A model generated the notes under the pieces. The model saw only the letters and a program-made list of their open reading frames with translations, did no database searches and was not told the DNA's origin. This document shows, in pieces, positions 61,801 through 64,000 of a stretch of DNA of 64,000 nucleotides. The number at the start of each line of letters is the position of its first letter. Positions within the stretch are counted from its first letter, which is position 1. The DNA is taken from contig NC_065533.1 in the NCBI RefSeq assembly GCF_020184175.1, positions 7,400,695-7,464,694 on the forward strand. The letters are read 5' to 3'. The translations under genes and the position numbers were made by a program. Origin of the DNA: Aphis gossypii. Taxonomy: Eukaryota; Arthropoda; Insecta; Hemiptera; Aphididae.

Positions 61801-64000
61801 AGATACCTATAATATTTTAAATGCGGTGTATTTATTTAAAACTATTTAATTATTCATTTGAGATTTATACGTAAAGGCGTTATTTACTCTACAACTTGAC
61901 TCACTGTTTTTAATTAATCATAAAATTATTATATTGCCATTAAAACATAAAAAATAAGTCATATGTTATATAATATCGTTTACATAATAGTATATTATAA
62001 TTAGAAATAATAAAAAAAAATGTTTTAAAAAAAAGCAAGATAAGTATACTGTAGTCTGTATATACTATATAACGTCCGCTCTACACCGATCGCTGCCGTT
62101 TTGACGAGTTCCCTATTTGATAAAGGTTATTAAATGTTTGTACTAAAGCTAAAGATCGGAGTTACCTTATGTACGGCAATCGTTACATCACTTTATGTAC
62201 ATAAATACATTCGAATGTACCATGTTCGATGTACCTGTGTAATATAATATCCAATATAATTTTACTTTTACTGTTATTTGAGTTTTTTTGAATAATACGA
62301 CGATCATTCACGTTCGTCATCACTGTATAAGCACATTTGTGAGTGTAACTGCCATTTCACTGTAGGTACAATCTTATGTGAAACTAGCTGTAGGTACATA
62401 TTTCTGTATATGATATTTAGTATTCGCGTTTATATAACTAATAACTAATAAGTATCTGTGGTGATACGTAGGTATTTATACGACATAAATTGTGAATCTC
62501 CATCAAAAAACGAACAAAATTGGCTTTACACGAATCGTTTTTATTTTGCGTGTTTTATTTCTTTGTACTCGAACGTTGTTTTTATTTATAATATAAGACC
62601 ACGAGTGTTATAAATTGCACGCTATACCTGTAACAGCTCTCCCTCCTGTATTTTATTAAACAAGTGACGACATCCGCCCATTCACTACCATCACACAATA
62701 CCATTGCCCACTGAGAGGACGGCATCACACGCGCACAATAATATTAAATAAACATATAATATTACCATATGATTTCGTATCCATCCGACGAATGTAAAAC
62801 ATAGCAAATTTGTGTACCAACGTTTCAATAGTTTTGTAAATTTATATATTTGGTAAATTGACTAATGATCGACCTTAAACGTAAATATAATGTATATTTT
62901 ATTAAAAAAAAAATTAATTTTAAAGAAAGATACTATTATGATTATTTTTAATTTGTGTTGTCTTGTGTATCTTGCTTTAAAATAAAAATATTGAATACAA
63001 CTAACGTAAAAAAAAACAGATTATAAGGTCTTACCTTTATTTATTTGATAATATTATAGGTCAATTGTTCACCAAGTATTAAAACTTACAACACAAAATT
63101 AAAACGACTAAACGGGACATATTTTTTTGTGTTGTATACGTTTGTTAAGTTAAGACAACACACTGGATGTGTGTCTCTTAAGTCTTAACCAACATTAATT
63201 TTTGTAATAGTAATTAAATTGTGTACCAAAAACTTTACTATTATATATATATATACGTCCAATTTCCACCAAATTATATATTGAATTAAAATTAGCTTGT
63301 CATAAGAGTGGCCACTCGGCACTCAGTTTTAAGTCAACAATATAATGAATTTAATTGGTATTGTTAAAAGTTATTAACATTATATAATTAATATACATCA
63401 TTAAAATTAATATAGAATATAATATTAATAATATATAAATTTATCTACCATTGCTGATTACTGCCGGGGAAGGAGGTATCGTTTTATTTATTGATATAGG
63501 TATGTTGATAAAAATTTGTTTTTTTATCATTTTAATTGACACACTCATATGATATTGCCATCATCTTATCGACTATCGTTAAAATAATAATAATAATAAC
63601 AATAATAAATATCGAATAAATTTCATAAACAATCGAATAACTAATATATTATAGGTAGAAATACTAAATACATATTATAGAAAACGTACTATACTTTCAT
63701 ATTTGTCTTCACGCCAAGATTTGTATTGATTAAAATAAGTAATTATTAGTGCTAAAATTAAAAAATGGTAATTATAGGGGTATATTAAAAAAAAAAAAAA
63801 GAATTTCGACCGGTTGATGAATATCACATTATTATATACCTATCGAGTATAACGTTGTCCTTTATTGTCGGTTCGGAAGTTCAAAACCCTCGGGGCTGGG
63901 GAGTAATGTGATGTGGTGAATTTTACATCAACCCTTCTTGAGTGCTCACACGATATATACTGAGCATTAAATGAATCTCTGTTTGTACACGTTTTTACCC
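58887..64000. other. AT-rich stretch to the window end
   Basis: No gene supported. Slightly less AT-rich patches at 62060-62110, 62630-62740 and 63830-63930 may be regulatory or parts of untranslated exons, but show no coding frame. Local palindromic AT/GT words (GTATACACTATACGCGTATAC and neighbours) occur at 61215-61300. Confidence 0.4.

Noticed and set aside
1..64000. CRISPR arrays, rRNA or tRNA genes, bacterial operons
   Set aside because: No regularly spaced repeats with unique spacers, no rRNA core words and no cloverleaf with a T-loop GTTCRANNC plus anticodon arm were found by eye; a tRNA or covariance-model scan would settle it.

Overview
This is a eukaryotic, very AT-rich nuclear window. 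Spliced genes with GT-AG introns, long repeat-laden non-coding stretches, and the constant recurrence of short motifs around 'taggtacctat' point to an aphid (Hemiptera: Aphididae). The species call is inference from base composition and repeat style. No prokaryotic, organellar or viral gene and no rRNA, tRNA or CRISPR array was seen.

Layout. (1) 1-1366, minus strand: the 5' end of the inositol 1,4,5-trisphosphate receptor gene, five coding exons (252 residues), running off the left edge; its promoter and 5'UTR lie at about 1370-2060. (2) 2871-3013, plus strand, divergent from it: a first coding exon with an N-terminal membrane anchor, possibly 3-ketodihydrosphingosine reductase. (3) 4634-17556, plus strand: a four-exon homolog of the actin maturation protease ACTMAP/C19orf54, with a large N-terminal extension that the human enzyme lacks. 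Its 7.9-kb first intron is full of an interspersed repeat. (4) 18555-19420: a large imperfect foldback repeat. (5) 23.2-24.6 kb (perhaps to 26.4 kb): a decayed partial copy of the ACTMAP-like gene that keeps the extension domain and C-terminal piece but not the protease core. (6) 26.4-27.5 kb: a GC-rich island encoding a hypothetical multi-pass membrane protein. (7) 27.5-41 kb: mostly AT-rich, with microsatellites, a 158-bp MITE with perfect 31-bp termini at 34169, and two doubtful isolated exons. (8) 41.1-43.6 kb, minus strand: a small unrecognised spliced gene starting near a CpG-rich patch. (9) 49675-50846, plus strand: a compact four-exon gene for a 312-residue coiled-coil protein. (10) 54335-54643: a hAT-like non-autonomous element with an 8-bp target duplication. 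(11) 56.5 kb, plus strand: a TATA-box promoter with a short first coding exon. (12) 58.2-58.6 kb, minus strand: a GC-rich open frame, probably a first coding exon. The rest to 64 kb is AT-rich, with no gene I can support.

The genes do not form a functional cluster. The most interesting point is the ACTMAP-like locus: an actin N-terminal processing protease homolog fused to a long extension, with an adjacent pseudogenised relative in which the same extension domain is recognisable. Exon boundaries were derived by hand from splice sites and reading-frame phase, without transcript data.
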